DNA of 64,000 bases from Catenaria anguillulae PL171 (Eukaryota; Blastocladiomycota; Blastocladiomycetes; Blastocladiales; Catenariaceae), in contig MCFL01000041.1 in assembly GCA_002102555.1 (NCBI GenBank), positions 124,001 through 188,000 of the forward strand. Direction: 5' to 3'. The notes beneath the pieces are model-generated. The model searched no databases. It was given only the letters and a program-made list of their open reading frames with translations, and had not been told where the DNA came from. The translations under genes and the position numbers were made by a program. The stretch's first letter is position 1. Every line of letters starts with the position of its first letter. Positions 10,591-21,619 of the stretch are shown here, in pieces.

Positions 10591-11363
10591 TCACTTTTCC
10601 ACTAGCTTGAACTCTGGGTCTTCTTCTGGGCCTTGAACTGCAATTCCCAAATCTTCCAGGCGTCCATCGCTGAGACGAAACACCCATCCGTTCACTGACA
10701 AATTTTGGCCCCGAGCCCAAGCAGCTTGCACGATGGGTGAGTGCGCGATCGCAAAGACAGACGACGCAACGTTAAGCTCGGCCAAAAGGTTGGACCTCTG
10801 GACGGGATCTTCAATCGCTGCAAGTCGCTTGCGATGCGAATGGGCGACAGAACGAATGTTGCACAGCCAATTGTCAATGACGCCCCCGGCACAGGCGTGC
10901 CCAAGCGCCGCATTGACCCCGCCACAACCGTAATGCCCTATTTGTGTGAAACCAGGCCCAATTGAATGGGTCAGTCAACGAAATGAATTATTCTTGCTCG
11001 CGAGACATTCACGCACCGCAGACAACGATCGATTCCACCTTCAAATGGAGCACTGCGTACTCGAGGACGCTCAAAAAGTTGATGTCACTGGGCACGCAAA
11101 CGTTGGCGATGTTTCGATGCACGAAGATCTCGCCGGGGGCTACACACGCGGTGGCCGGTGGATGCAATCAGCAACAGTCAGATCGCTCGGAGCACGCAAA
11201 GTCTGGACGTACGCAAACCGCAAATAGTATTCGGAGGCGCCCGCGAATCACTGCAACCAAGCCAGAGAATCTTTGGCGATTGGCCCGACTCCATCGCTTC
11301 AAAGAACGCGGCATCTTGCTCAGCGGCCCATTGCACGTTGTTCTTGAGCGCGGTACTGAGCAT
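10591..11363 (-). CDS. Beta-class carbonic anhydrase
   Basis: Zinc enzyme that interconverts CO2 and bicarbonate. From ATG at 11363 the first exon reads [20 protein letters not shown] then [15 protein letters not shown], holding the zinc Cys and the Asp-Arg dyad of the beta class. The second exon (about 11130-11010) gives [18 protein letters not shown] and [20 protein letters not shown]. The third gives [12 protein letters not shown] with the His and second Cys zinc ligands, then [15 protein letters not shown] and a C-terminus ending EFKLVEK. All catalytic positions of the family are present; total length about 215-220 residues is normal. No presequence from this start, so cytosolic by default; the open frame extends upstream to about 11636, so a longer targeted form cannot be excluded. 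Confidence 0.9.
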
Positions 11364-12116
11364 GATGGGGATGCTTGGATGCTTGTGTTGTGAGGTGAAG
11401 GGAACCCAGGACTTGATTACATCGAGTACGAGTAAATGACTGAAAGTAGTGTATTTATCAGTCCTTGGAAAGAGAAGAACAGATTCTTTGTCGGTGTCGC
11501 ACGCATTTAACACGGCATGGCTTCCCAGCATTACAGCGGTGGCGCCTATTTCAGGCATGCATGTCAGAGCACGGATAAACCTGAATCCCCAACTCATGAC
11601 GGGTGGCGTCGAGAGGTAGTATGTATCAATGGACAAACGCGTTTCAACCCCCCCTCATCATGATTGCTCATTCAGACAAAACAGTCATGACCTGGCTGAT
11701 TCCAGTTGCACGCCGATGGACCCAGGTCAGCGTGTGGGATTATTGTGGCGGCAGACACACTATTGCACAACGCGAGCAAGGGACAAGGAGCTGTTCCCAG
11801 GTTGCAGGAGGAAAATTCAGTTGTTCCTCTCAAACCATGGTGAGAGACACATGACTCGTCAATTCTTCCATGTCTTGAACTTGAACACAAAAACACGCCA
11901 ACAGAGAGGGACATGATGTTGCACGCAGTTTCGCGGGGATCCCAACGCATGATGCGAACAAGCCAACACCAACAACCGACCGCCATCGCTCTCCATTATT
12001 TGGACAATGGTTGAAACATACACTTCATGTAACTCTGAGCAAACTATTATCTTGCTATGAGGCTTTTCTAATCAAGTCAACACCCAAGTTTCACACCCAC
12101 TCCCTCGACACGCAAC
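11364..12116. other. Divergent intergenic region, carbonic anhydrase / CCDC146
   Basis: About 750 bases between two divergent genes, so it should hold both promoters. Short ORFs occur on both strands but none shows a domain or plausible splicing. No repeat or RNA gene seen. Confidence 0.45.
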
Positions 12117-15100
12117 ATGTCCTCTCACGAAGCAACGGTTCCCCGACTTCTAGAAGCCACCAGCGGTCAACCAGAACCTCAGCCGCTGGTTTCTCAAGCA
12201 GAGTCGGTGGGTCCCTCCACGAGCGGCGAAGAGGAAGAGGAAATTGACGAGGGATTGCTCAACTCTGGCCTGTTCAATATCGAGGCAAGCATAGCGTTCA
12301 AATATCTTGATGGATTGAAGAGCAAGGAACAGATTCCGCTACATCGGTATGATCCACATTGGGATCATTCCGGATTGAACCTCAACAAGTTCACACCTGG
12401 TAACGATCTCATCAATGTTTTTGCAGTGTTGAAGAGCTCAAACGCAAACATCACGCTCTCTATCAACACATCTTGACGGCGTTCGAGTATGAAAAGGCCA
12501 TGATCAAGAAATCAAAGATGCTACAGGCAGAGGTCACGAAGCAAAAGCTCGAAATGGACAAGACCGGTGCAAAAGTATTCGACGACAATGCGGAAATTGG
12601 CGAGCTCAAGCGTGAACTATTGCGGGTGCGTCGATCATCATGTGGTACTCCAGCATTGGTCATGACTTGATTTTGGAAGCCTTTTCATCTCTAGTGCCAA
12701 AATGAAGTTGTACTCGCGCACGAGCGGGAAGCAAAGCTGTCCAAGGATATTGAAGAGGCGCTCATTGCCAAAGAAGGGCTGTTGGATGATATTGAGGAGA
12801 TTCGTAAGCACAAGACAGACATGCTGGAACCTCAGCTTGTGGCCAACACGAAGGAGATCAAACTGGACCTCATGCAGCGTCGACATCAGGCCGAAAATTT
12901 GGAGAAAGATCTCGAAGAAAAGGAGCAGATTCTTGAATCAATTACCAAGGACAAAGAGGAGTTATTCGCGGAGCGAGAAAAACAAGAAGTTGCTCTTGCC
13001 AAAGCAAACGAAATGCCCGGTAAGATCATGAAGCAAGCCGAGGTATTGCGAGATGGTATCGCCAGTCTCGTCATCGAAAACGTCAAGCAAGGCCAGTTGT
13101 CTACTCAGTTGGACAGAGATATGGAAAAGCTTGCTCGGAAACGTCGCGTATGCTCATTCTCAGCATTTCTTTGCGTTTATTCGCGTTCACAGTCCACCCG
13201 GTTGTGACGAGTTACTAACGCGTTTTCCTCACCAGGATTTGGAAGACGAAAAGGTCGGGCAAGCGGCCGAGTTTGACCGGAAAAAGGAGGAGATGATGGA
13301 TCAAGAACGGGCATGCGACGACATTTTTCACGAGCACGAGATGGCCAAGGAAATGCTCGCGCTTCAGGAAGGCGAAAGAGTGCGAATCGAGACCACCATG
13401 AGGCAGACAGAGGCCCGGATTCGGTCAACGCATGAAGTACTGCTCCGGTACAACCGTGAGAAGGATCAGCTTGTAAAAGCCTTTCGGAAGCTGGAGGGAG
13501 TTGTCAATTCAGTTGTGGCCACGGTTCCAGCTGTCCGACAACACAATAACGACGTGCACCTCAACCTTGAAGCGACCGAGCGCGAGTGCAAACATTACCA
13601 GGAAGCCGTTCGTACGCTCCGCAAGGAGATTGACATCCTCATGCACGCGTTTATCGAAGGCGAAAGGCATGCAGCCGGAGAAAAGGAGCTCCTTGTTTCG
13701 CGGATGGAGGCGAATCGCGAAATTGAGGCAACCATCTCTCGCCTCAATAAGGAATTGGAAGCGGTTGAGCGTTCGACTGTGCAGGCCAAGTATGAGCGCG
13801 AAATGAAGGCCCGAGAAATGCTTCGAATGGAAGCCAAAGTCCGAAAGGGAAAGGACGACGCTCAGCAAAGGGAGATGGAGGTCATCGATGCTGCAAAGAA
13901 GAGTCAAGAATCGCAATTCCGGTTGACCGAGTTTGCTGCATTGTACGACAAGGTCAAGAGCGAGCGTAATCGCTACGTCAATATGATTGCAAGCACTCAG
14001 CAACGGGCCATGGAAATGAAGGAAAAGAGTCGAATCTTGCGGTCCGAAGTGGAAATTCTCCGAAACGAGATTGCTCTCAAGGACCGCGAGCTCGCCAAGA
14101 AGAGACAAGACAACAATACGGCCTACTCCCAGCGTGATCATGCGAAAATGGAAGCGAATCGATATCTCATGCAGTACCGTGACCGGCGCTCCTTGATTGA
14201 CCAGCAAAGCGGGCGAATCGACACCCTCACGGGTTCGTTAAACAGCTGTGCCAGCGAGCTTACAAGTATCAAGAATCGCTACGAACAGGTTTCCCACGAA
14301 AGAAACTCTGCCGGATTGCAATATCTGGAACGTAACGACGAACTTTGTATGCTTCACGAAAGGCACAATGTCCTGTCCCGCGTTCTGTGCCAAGGCGAGC
14401 ATGCTTTGCAAGAGCTCGAGGACGATATTCGCACGTACAATCGGTATTGCCAAGAGCTGGAGCGAACCATCCGGGTGTTTCAAAAACGTCTCCCAAAAGT
14501 CAATCAGCTCAAAGCGGACCATGATTCTGTCAAAGCCCAAGTTCACGAGGCCAAAAACATGTTCTCGAGTTGTCAAAGCTCGCTGGTACGTTGTCCTCCG
14601 CACGTACTTTCCTTCGTGTTTCCATTGTAGCTCATACCTCTGGAGGTGAAACAGAAACGCCTAGCGAGGACCGCGTTCGCCATTTGGATGGTATCGACCT
14701 CTCCCAACTCCAACTCAATGCACAGGTTCAGAGATTGGAAGCTCGTTTGGCCCAGCAAGAGGAAAGGCTTTTGGAAAAGGACCTGATTCTCGAAGAAATT
14801 ACGCACTTGACTGATCGTTTGCGAGCTCAGGCACAGCAAGGCAGGGAAGAAAGCGCGCAAGTAATGAGTCAACTCAATGAACGGACTCGAAAGCTTTCCA
14901 ATTTGTCCAAGTCGATGATGGCGTTGGTCGCAGAGCTTTCCATTGCCCGCACTTTAGCGACTGCGCTGGCATCCGAGGTATCTGCAAAATCCTCGCTCGC
15001 CGAACAACTGAAGGTCATTTTCCAAGACAATGACCATCTAACGGCTTTGCCGGCTCCTCACACATTTATTCCCGAGCTTGACCGAGAATGGTGTGAAATC

Positions 15101-15412
15101 AAGTCTCGAGAGCTGACCCGGCGCAAGACACGTGCAGGCGACAAGCGTAATGGGTCCAACCAGTTGGCTGACGGCGCTGGAGAATGGACTCTTGTGAGCA
15201 GTGCTGCGCGCCGGATATTCCGCCTCGGCGATGGTAGCATCACCACGGCAGAGCCACGTCCGAATGCATATGTCCCTGCTGCAGAAAGCGTGCCTGTTCC
15301 ACGTCCATATGGTGCATTCCCACCTTTCAAGCCACTCGAATCTTCAGGCGTCGATCTTGGGGGAAACCTCAAATACTACAAAAAGCCTGTCGAAAAGCCT
15401 ATTGTATTGTGA
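12117..15412 (+). CDS. CCDC146: CCDC146/MBO2-type ciliary coiled-coil protein
   Basis: CCDC146 (MBO2 in Chlamydomonas) is a centriole/axoneme coiled-coil protein needed for flagellar beating. Five exons fit GT-AG sites: 12117-12346, 12427-12625, 12695-13147, 13236-14585 and 14669-15412, giving roughly 990 residues. After an acidic N-terminus (SGEEEEEIDEGLL) the protein is almost continuous coiled coil. Diagnostic family blocks are near the end: DRVRHLDGIDLSQLQL, LEARLAQQEERLLEKDLI, LTDRLRAQ, and the C-terminal signature RPNAYVPAAESVPVPRPYGA then FPPFKPLE and KPVEKPIVL, which matches the animal C-terminus 'RP.AYIP....LP.PKPYGAlaPFKP'. Reading frame is clean throughout. Its convergent neighbour is also a cilium gene. 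Presence implies a motile cilium in the life cycle. Confidence 0.92.
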
Positions 15413-15481
15413 TCTCCAAACAAAAAAAAAAAAGAGATGACGAAGCTCCTCCGTCGCGCTCGTCGTTTCATGCCATTTTTG

Positions 15482-16807
15482 CTAGGCATAAGGCTGTACA
15501 GGACAATGTATCTCGAGGATAGATTTGCTCCCAATCCACTTGGCGGCACAGTCATTCGAATCCACATTGTACGGCAGTGGCAGGACGCAGTGATATTGCC
15601 CAGGAACAGTCAAGATGACAGATTTGTCGTGAACGTCGACGTCAATTTGTTCAACCCTTGCGACTTTTGGCAGATCGAAACGGACCAAAAGTGCTTCAGG
15701 GCGAGGAGGGTGAGTCGCAACAGTGCTTCCCATCCCCGACGCGAAATCTTGAATATTGACCTTGTGTTGATGAGTGATGGAGTGGCGAGGCTCTTCAAGG
15801 GCGTTGTTACGCTGTTTGGGGCCGGTAGGTGAGATTGATGAGGTTGTCGTAGGTGACTCGCAAGGAGCGTTTTTGGAAGTCGGCTTGTTGTTTTGCTCAC
15901 GGATGACAGTATTGATCGGAATCCCAACGTATGTTTGCGACTCGAGTTTAGAGAAAACTGACGCAAACAAAGGAAATTAGCCATTTTACGATCTGTATGC
16001 GCCGCCGTCGCGTTTAAAGAAGCGTACTTGTCGATAGTTGAAGAAGTAACTTGGTTGAAATTGATTCGATTGCTGTTGAAATGAGGGTGTCTGCCATGGA
16101 TGCTTGCTTGAAGGCATCAGGGTGGAAAATGACGTCGATGATAATGCACGCTGGCAAAGCCGAATGGAGAGTCAGTTTTACGTTGCTGATGAAATGGAAC
16201 AGCACACAATGCAAAAAATTACCAGAATTCTCGCTACCGTGGACACCTGGCCTGGGAGGCGTGATGGAATGGGGGATCGACCAAATTGTTCCTCTCGCAC
16301 CTTTGGATGCTGCGCGCTTCGAGACGGGGGGACTGATTTCAGGAGAAGAGGCTACATTGACCATGACAATGTCCGTGTCATGCCCCTGGAATGCCGCCGT
16401 CATCAGGCATTGCGGTTGTTGGTGCTTGTTAAGAAGACGCGTTTGGAAAGTAAAGCGCCCAGTCGGGCGGACCCAGCGAATAGAATTGCCGCGCTCTCGT
16501 TCCAATTCGGTGATTTGAGCCTCATATTTCTGAGTCGGAAGGCACGTGAGCATGTGGGCTCTCGCGTGGCATCTGCAATGTTACTGACGTACCTGGCGCG
16601 TTTCTGGCGAGGAGATGTCGTCCAAGTAGCTCCGAAACAGGTTCCTAAACTCGGGGTTCTTGAAGGCTTCTTCAAACTTGTGAAGTTCCTGGATTATGGG
16701 ACTGTTTTTCAGCACTGGCTACAAAATGCATTCCCGTGTGATCGTACTTCTTGTGTGAGCTCGATTGGCTCCTTGCCTGGCGAGTTGAGGTCGATTGGTT
16801 GAAGCAT
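15482..16807 (-). CDS. PIH1-domain dynein-arm assembly factor (Kintoun/PF13-like)
   Basis: PIH1-domain proteins with a C-terminal CS domain are HSP90 co-chaperones; the Kintoun/PF13/MOT48 group preassembles axonemal dynein arms. Exon 1 (16807-16748) reads MLQPIDLNSPGKEPIELTQE; exon 2 (16718-16593) LHKFEEAFKNPEFRNLFRSY then SSPETRQ; exon 3 from 16529 YEAQITELERERGNSIRWV, then VNVASSPEISPP and WSIPHSITPPRPG; then IDVIFHPDAFKQA and TAIESIS. The order '.F.dpEFr.lf..y..eisdPe.r..YE..i..LE.ERG' is specific to the Kintoun type. The last exon (to 15482) has a CS domain: VRFDLPKVARVEQIDVDV and LTVPGQYHCVLPLPYNVD. All junctions are GT-AG. Family level is secure; PIH1D2, PIH1D3 or MOT48 remain possible. 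Confidence 0.85.
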
Positions 16808-17095
16808 GATGCCAAGTCTCGATTGCTGATAAAATGCGATTGCGATGAGTAATTCATGTGCTGAGCTTGTTTGGTGAGTGGTCTTTCTTGGCTAACGGAC
16901 ATGGTCGAACATTATTGAGGTGAAAAATGATGGATTGATTGACCAACCTCCATGATGGGAACGCGTCGTGTTGCGGTCATGTCGCATCCTTGAGAAACGG
17001 TGAGCAGGCGAGTAATGAGCTCAATAGCTATATAAAGAATGAAAGGTGTGCAAGGGATGCAGCCTGCTCAGATTTTCATGCAACAAACCGCAATT

Positions 17096-17760
17096 ATGTC
17101 TGCACCACCATCTCCGCCACAGCATAAAGGCTTCTCATCGTCTGCACAAGATGCGTCAACTTCAACAACCCAACAGTCCTCTCCTGTTGTAGCCACAGGC
17201 CAAACACCAAACCCCGACAAGTACACTGGGTATCTGCAAAACGTTTTGGAGGTATCCGAGAAACTGTTGGGAAACCATGTCCTCAACAAGCGAGTGGTTT
17301 GCGTCACTCAAATTGTGCGATCGGCCCTGAGACACTTTACTCCGCCAAACATGACTTGCCTTCCTTACCTGCACCATGTTGCGTTTAGATTGCCTGCTTG
17401 GCTCTCATTGCCGACGTCCATCTGGCCACTCCAATGGGAAACTTCGCTCTAGTCCTTCCTGAAAACATCCGCTCACGGGTTGCTCCCGAGGGCGTGGATG
17501 GGCAGTGGTTGTTTTACGTTTTGATGTTCATTTCCCTCGCTGCCCTCATCGCCAGTCATACGACGGCGGGCACTAAGTACCAATTCCAAACAACAGTTGC
17601 TGTGCGGCGATTTTCTCTTTGCCTAACTTGTTTTCTTTCAAGGACCCATCGAACCTAACCCATCGATTGTGTCCCTGTTCAGTATGTTTCACTGTCGATG
17701 ATTGTGAGTTTAGCTGGGGCAGGATACTTTGTCTTTTACGGAAAGTACGTTAACAATCAA
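17096..17760 (+). CDS. Small putative membrane protein, unrecognised
   Basis: A short spliced plus-strand gene. Exon 1 begins at ATG 17096 with a Ser/Thr/Pro-rich N-terminus (MSAPPSPPQHKGFSSSAQ) followed by YTGYLQNVLEVSEKLLGNHV. A later exon (about 17398-17575) carries MGNFALVLPENIRSRVAPEG and a hydrophobic stretch WLFYVLMFISLAALIASHT, a likely transmembrane helix. A third piece near 17690-17750 reads VSLSMIVSLAGAGYFVFYGK, a second likely helix. Splice sites are plausible (GT at about 17295, AG near 17640) but I could not fix a single frame-true model. About 170-200 residues with two membrane spans is all I can say. Convergent with the minus-strand sequence to its right. Confidence 0.45.
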
Positions 17761-18190
17761 CTGTTTCTGCGATCTGAATTGCGTCCACGGCTAATTCTGT
17801 TGGTTTCCTGATGCGAAAGCCTGTGGCAGACTCGTGAGATCGAGTGTGGCAAGAAAAACGAAAGGGGTGCTCCATGCACAGACAAATGGGCCGATCGACT
17901 GCTTGCTGAGCGTTGGTCCGGCCGGTTCCTTTTTTTTCAGCTGGTCCAGGTATGCTGATCCTCTGGCGTCGAGCAACCATTGTCCGACGTACCAACCATG
18001 ATACGGACACCGTAGATCATTTGTATGCACCCTTCCGTGTCTCATGTCATCGTGTTGCTGTCGTGGAGGCGGGGCATGGAGCGAAAAAACAGCGCCAATC
18101 ACAACAGCAGCGGATCTCGCCAGGCCGTTGCTGCAGCTTGATGCTATATCTCTCGAGCACAGCGCAACTCAAGTCATTTCTTCAGTAAAG
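17750..18190 (-). CDS. Possible Rieske [2Fe-2S] domain gene or remnant
   Basis: On the minus strand near 18045-18004 the frame reads HGRVHTNDLRCPYHGW, which matches the second half of a Rieske cluster site ('G.V.....l.CPYHGW'), with the Cys and His ligands C-P-Y-H. A GT donor (GTACGT) follows directly, so an intron is likely. The first ligand pair (C-x-H) is not clearly present upstream; the expected place reads APPPRQQ. A further minus-strand piece near 18245-18190 (DVLIDGSAYRV) could be the preceding strand of such a domain. This may be a small Rieske protein with poorly resolved exons, a remnant, or chance. Confidence 0.28.
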
Positions 18191-18372
18191 CCATGGTGCA
18201 TTCATTGTGACTCGATATGCTGAACCATCAATAAGGACATCTTCACCGAATCTCAATCGCCCATTTCACGATCCAAGAAGCCCCTTAAGCAGTCTGCTCA
18301 ACGGCGGTGGTTTGGAGGCCTAATTGATTCGATTACAATGCTGGTTTAGTTGTCGGTGGAATACAAAACAAT

Positions 18373-19106
18373 TCAGGAAGACTGCATACCCTTGAAAGAA
18401 TCGACGGCAACGTGCTCGACAAAAGCGTAGAGCTTCTCCTTGGCGTTCTCGTCGTCGTTGCGCTTGCGAGAAATGCGCAGACGCATGCGGTTGGGGACAG
18501 ACTTGACACCACGCTCCCACACGGCCACGTTCAACTCGGGGGCAAGGCGCACGTCGGAGGTGCCCATGTGCTTGGCAGCGAATTCGCGGATGGCCTTGAT
18601 GGCCTTGGGGGCGCGCTTCTTGAACGAACTGAAACGGCAGAAGCACAGAAGCACAGGGGCTGTCAGCAACGATGCTCTGTGCAAAACAACGGGCAACAAG
18701 CAATCACGGACAGGGCAAAAGATATGGAGAAGGAACAGCCTCAAGCCGGTTGAACGATAAAGAATAGCAGTGGCAGTGACAGCAAAACCCAAGGTAGTGA
18801 ATACACCTATGCCAACCAGGCAAGAGGACCCTCACTACCATATCTAGAGGGCAATCCGTCGCACAAATCATTCTTTTGGTCCACCGGCATATTGAGGGAC
18901 AGACGCCCCTCAACACAGAGACCATCCAGTCCCCAAGCGGGGACAGGTCCCACGCCCATATCAAATTGCCCTGGCGGACCCTCTGTGCCGCAGGCACGAG
19001 ATGAGCGGGTATGATACGGACGTGCCGAACACCGCGCGGTGCAGGTGGATGGTGTACTCGCGAGTGACAACCTCCTCGGTGGTGGAACGCTTGTTGGACT
19101 TGACCA
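18373..19106 (-). CDS. RPL31: 60S ribosomal protein eL31
   Basis: Component of the large ribosomal subunit near the peptide exit tunnel. Exon 1 runs from ATG 19106 to 19022: [20 protein letters not shown] then HLHRAVFG. Exon 2 runs from 18628 to TGA at 18375-18373: [60 protein letters not shown], ending DSFKGMQSS. Both halves match eL31 along the whole length of about 115 residues, including 'VVTREYTI.....FKKRAP.A...IR.FA...MGT.DVR'. The intron (19021-18629, 393 nt) is several times longer than others in this window and contains a near-copy of the inverted end of the element at 27-1291, so it may hold an insertion. Confidence 0.95.
18896..18912. repeat. Copy of element-end motif inside the eL31 intron
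   Basis: GGGACAGACGCCCCTCA differs by a single inserted base from the right end of the small element at 1276-1291 (GGGACAGACCCCCTCA). It lies in the unusually long eL31 intron. The opposite end is not recognisable, so the extent of the insertion is unknown. Confidence 0.4.
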
Positions 19107-19459
19107 TTTTGCTGTTGACGCGCGAGAGGTTAGCATGGGTACATGATGACGAGCGATCCACTGACGATGCATGCATGGCGAGAGCGGCGGATACTCACAA
19201 TTCGTGGGTGGGGTTTTTTCGCAACTCAAACAGATTCGAGTAAATGGAATGGAGAAGGAATCATGCTGTCATGCATGTCGTCCTGATGCGTGTGAGAAAA
19301 TGGATGGTTTGACGAGGGTGGTGGATCGGCGGTTCATGACGCCGATCCGATCTGGCAACAACTCCTCTGGGCTGGAACCACGCAGTATTTACACAGAGAA
19401 AATCGAAAATATGTAACTTGTGAATAAATGGCCCAACACATCTCACAAACGGATAGCAT
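19107..19459. other. Intergenic, TRAPPC2 3' end to eL31 promoter
   Basis: About 350 bases between two minus-strand genes, holding the eL31 promoter and leader and the TRAPPC2 terminator region. No ORF, RNA gene or repeat that I can support. Confidence 0.45.
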
Positions 19460-20232
19460 TCACAGATGCCGCTTGGCAAGGCTGCGCAACTTGATGTCAA
19501 ATGTTGGACTCGAAATCGTTTGATCAATCTCGTGGAACGGATTCAGAAACGTCTGTGAAGCAAAGGCACAAGGGGAAAGGGTCAGTCGGATTACGGCTTT
19601 GCAGCGATAAGGAATGCCGTTCAACAAAGGCGCCAGAAACGAAGGTACCTTGACGTAGAGCTCATGGGCATCGACAAAAAAGTTTCGAATTCCGTCTTCG
19701 TTTTTGACAGAGTGTAGCAGCACAAATCGAACATCTGCGGAGCCGCGATTGTGAGCACGCCTGTCGATGTCGTTGCACAAACAGCGAGTCGTACTGCCAG
19801 CGGTCACATAGGCGCTCACAAACCAATCGTTGAACTTGTCGACGACGCGCAAATACCTGGCCAAACGGCACGATGTGAGACAGGCCAACCAGCCAGTGCA
19901 AGCTGAGCGCTGCTTCCAAGTGACAGCGCGCCAAACACGGGAGCACTCTCAATGACTGACGAACATGTTTTGCGAGTTCCACATGGCGTCGTCCACCACG
20001 TCGAGTGAAGCGTGCAAGACGAACTGGTGGAGATGCTTCCCGTCATCCTGTTGTCGCGGAACATGATTGTGCGAGACAGAATTTCTTTGAGTATAACGTG
20101 CGGTGCCCTGGGTAGCGGCACCTCGGTGACGCCTCGAAGTACAGAAGCATGATGAACCTTGAGTGGGTTGCCAAGGGCGGCCTCATAGAGAGGAGTGTCT
20201 CGACTGTTGACGATAGCAAGGTAGTAGCTCAT
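19460..20232 (-). CDS. TRAPPC2: TRAPP complex subunit 2 (sedlin, Trs20)
   Basis: Small longin-fold subunit of the TRAPP tethering complexes (ER-to-Golgi and autophagy traffic). From ATG 20232 exon 1 reads MSYYLAIVNSRDTPLYEAAL; after an intron, DDGKHLHQFVLHASLDVVDD and WNSQNM; then YLRVVDKFNDWFVSAYVTAG; then VRFVLLHSVKNEDGIRNFFV and DAHELYVK; last TFLNPFHEIDQTISSPTFDI ending SLAKRHL at TGA. This follows sedlin block for block ('FI.HA.LD.vDe.mW..n.MYLK.VDkFNeWFVSAfvTAg...fi.LH..r.EDGIknFF.dvy.lYiK..lNPFye....I.s..Fd.kv..l.kk.l'). Five exons, all with GT-AG sites, about 140 residues. No frame breaks. Confidence 0.93.
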
Positions 20233-20598
20233 TGCGGTGGTAGCCTGTGCTGTCTCGCCGGGAGGAAGGTCATCGCGGGTATGTATGTGCATATTTGCAA
20301 TGTCATTCTTCCTCGCGCTGCAAGCTCATGATCGCCAAGACACAATCGGTGCCCACCCCGTCTTGCTGATCAGGCTTGGCCTTACGTATTTATGATCCAT
20401 ATCAGCTTAAAGTTGTGTCTATCCTTGCTCCCATTTGTATTGGCTCAATGAACGTTTCACGTCAAGGCAAAGCACTGCACATCATACTCACGCCCGACGT
20501 CGGCTTCACTCCACTGCTTCCCGCTGCCGCCCCTCGACTTTGATTACGCCTCCAAGTGACTTAGCGCCACCCTACCTGTGCATCTTCCTCTACCCACT
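20233..20598. other. Divergent promoter region, TRAPPC2 / UEV
   Basis: About 365 bases between divergent genes. The stretch just before the UEV ATG (about 20480-20595) is C/T-rich, as is common for fungal promoters and leaders. No other feature seen. Confidence 0.45.
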
Positions 20599-21415
20599 AT
20601 GGCCAAAGGTAACCACAAGTTTTGTTCTCATTGTTCATGTTTCCAGCATCGCCAATTGTCAAAAGGCCTGACATGGACCCATTTCTTGCTCGTTACTTCC
20701 CAGTCCCGCGCAACTTCCGTCTTCTCGAGGAGCTTGAAAAGGGTGAGAAGGGTTCGTGCACGTTGTCCAACCTGCTTCTTCCAGGCATTCGTCCTCAAAT
20801 TTAACACGTTTTCTTTTTTGGTTGTAGGCATTGGTGACGGTACCATCTCTTACGGCCTTGCTAACCCGGAGGACATCTTGATGAGCGATTGGAACGGGAC
20901 AATTCTCGGTCCCCCGCATGTACGGATGTTACAATTTGCCTCTCACGCAACAACGATGCCCGCAGCGTACTGACTTGTCTGCTCCTGCAGACCGTTCACG
21001 AGAACCGCATCTACAGTCTCAAAATTCACTGTGACGCAAACTACCCCGACTCGCCGCCGACCGTTTCGTTTGTTTCCAAGGTCAACCTTCCTTGCGTGAA
21101 CCCGACAACCGGGCGTGTACGTTCCTTTTGAGCTTCTACTTCACCTTTCACATTCATTTATTGACTGTGCCCCCTGTCATCATGTATTATATAGGTTGAG
21201 GCGTCCCGTTTGCCTTGTTTGAGTCGTTGGGAGCGCAACTGCACCCTCGAAACGGTGCTCTCTGAAATTCGTCGGTATGCGTTACTCCCCGTTTTCTTCA
21301 TTCTGACCTTCGAATCACTGACTGATCCTCGTTTTGATACTTCTTTGCTTTCAGTGAGATGGCCGCCCCAAACAACAAAAAGCTCGTGCAACCTCCAGAG
21401 GGCAGCACCTTTTAG
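20599..21415 (+). CDS. MMS2: Ubiquitin E2 variant, Mms2/UEV1 type
   Basis: Mms2/UEV proteins pair with Ubc13 to build Lys63-linked ubiquitin chains, in yeast for error-free DNA damage tolerance. Six exons fit GT-AG sites: 20599-20608, 20647-20751, 20828-20919, 20991-21116, 21195-21274 and 21355-21415. The product opens [20 protein letters not shown], then [73 protein letters not shown], then [14 protein letters not shown] and the typical tail [10 protein letters not shown]. The catalytic-cysteine position after the 'N.....G' turn is not Cys, as expected for a variant. About 155 residues. The N-terminal 20 residues before VPRNF are longer than in yeast Mms2. Confidence 0.93.
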
Positions 21416-21619
21416 CTGTTCCGACTCTCTTTTGTGCTCGATGTCTTTTGACCTTGCCCTTCCAATGTCGAAAAGCAGTCTCTACCCATGTGTGTCAATA
21501 AAAGTGTACCACGCATGATTGATTGACTCTGTTGAATGTCGTGTCGTTTCATACATTAGTATCGTGCGAAGTGTATTCAAGGGGAAATTCATAGAACAAA
21601 GATTGAATGAAGAAGAAAC

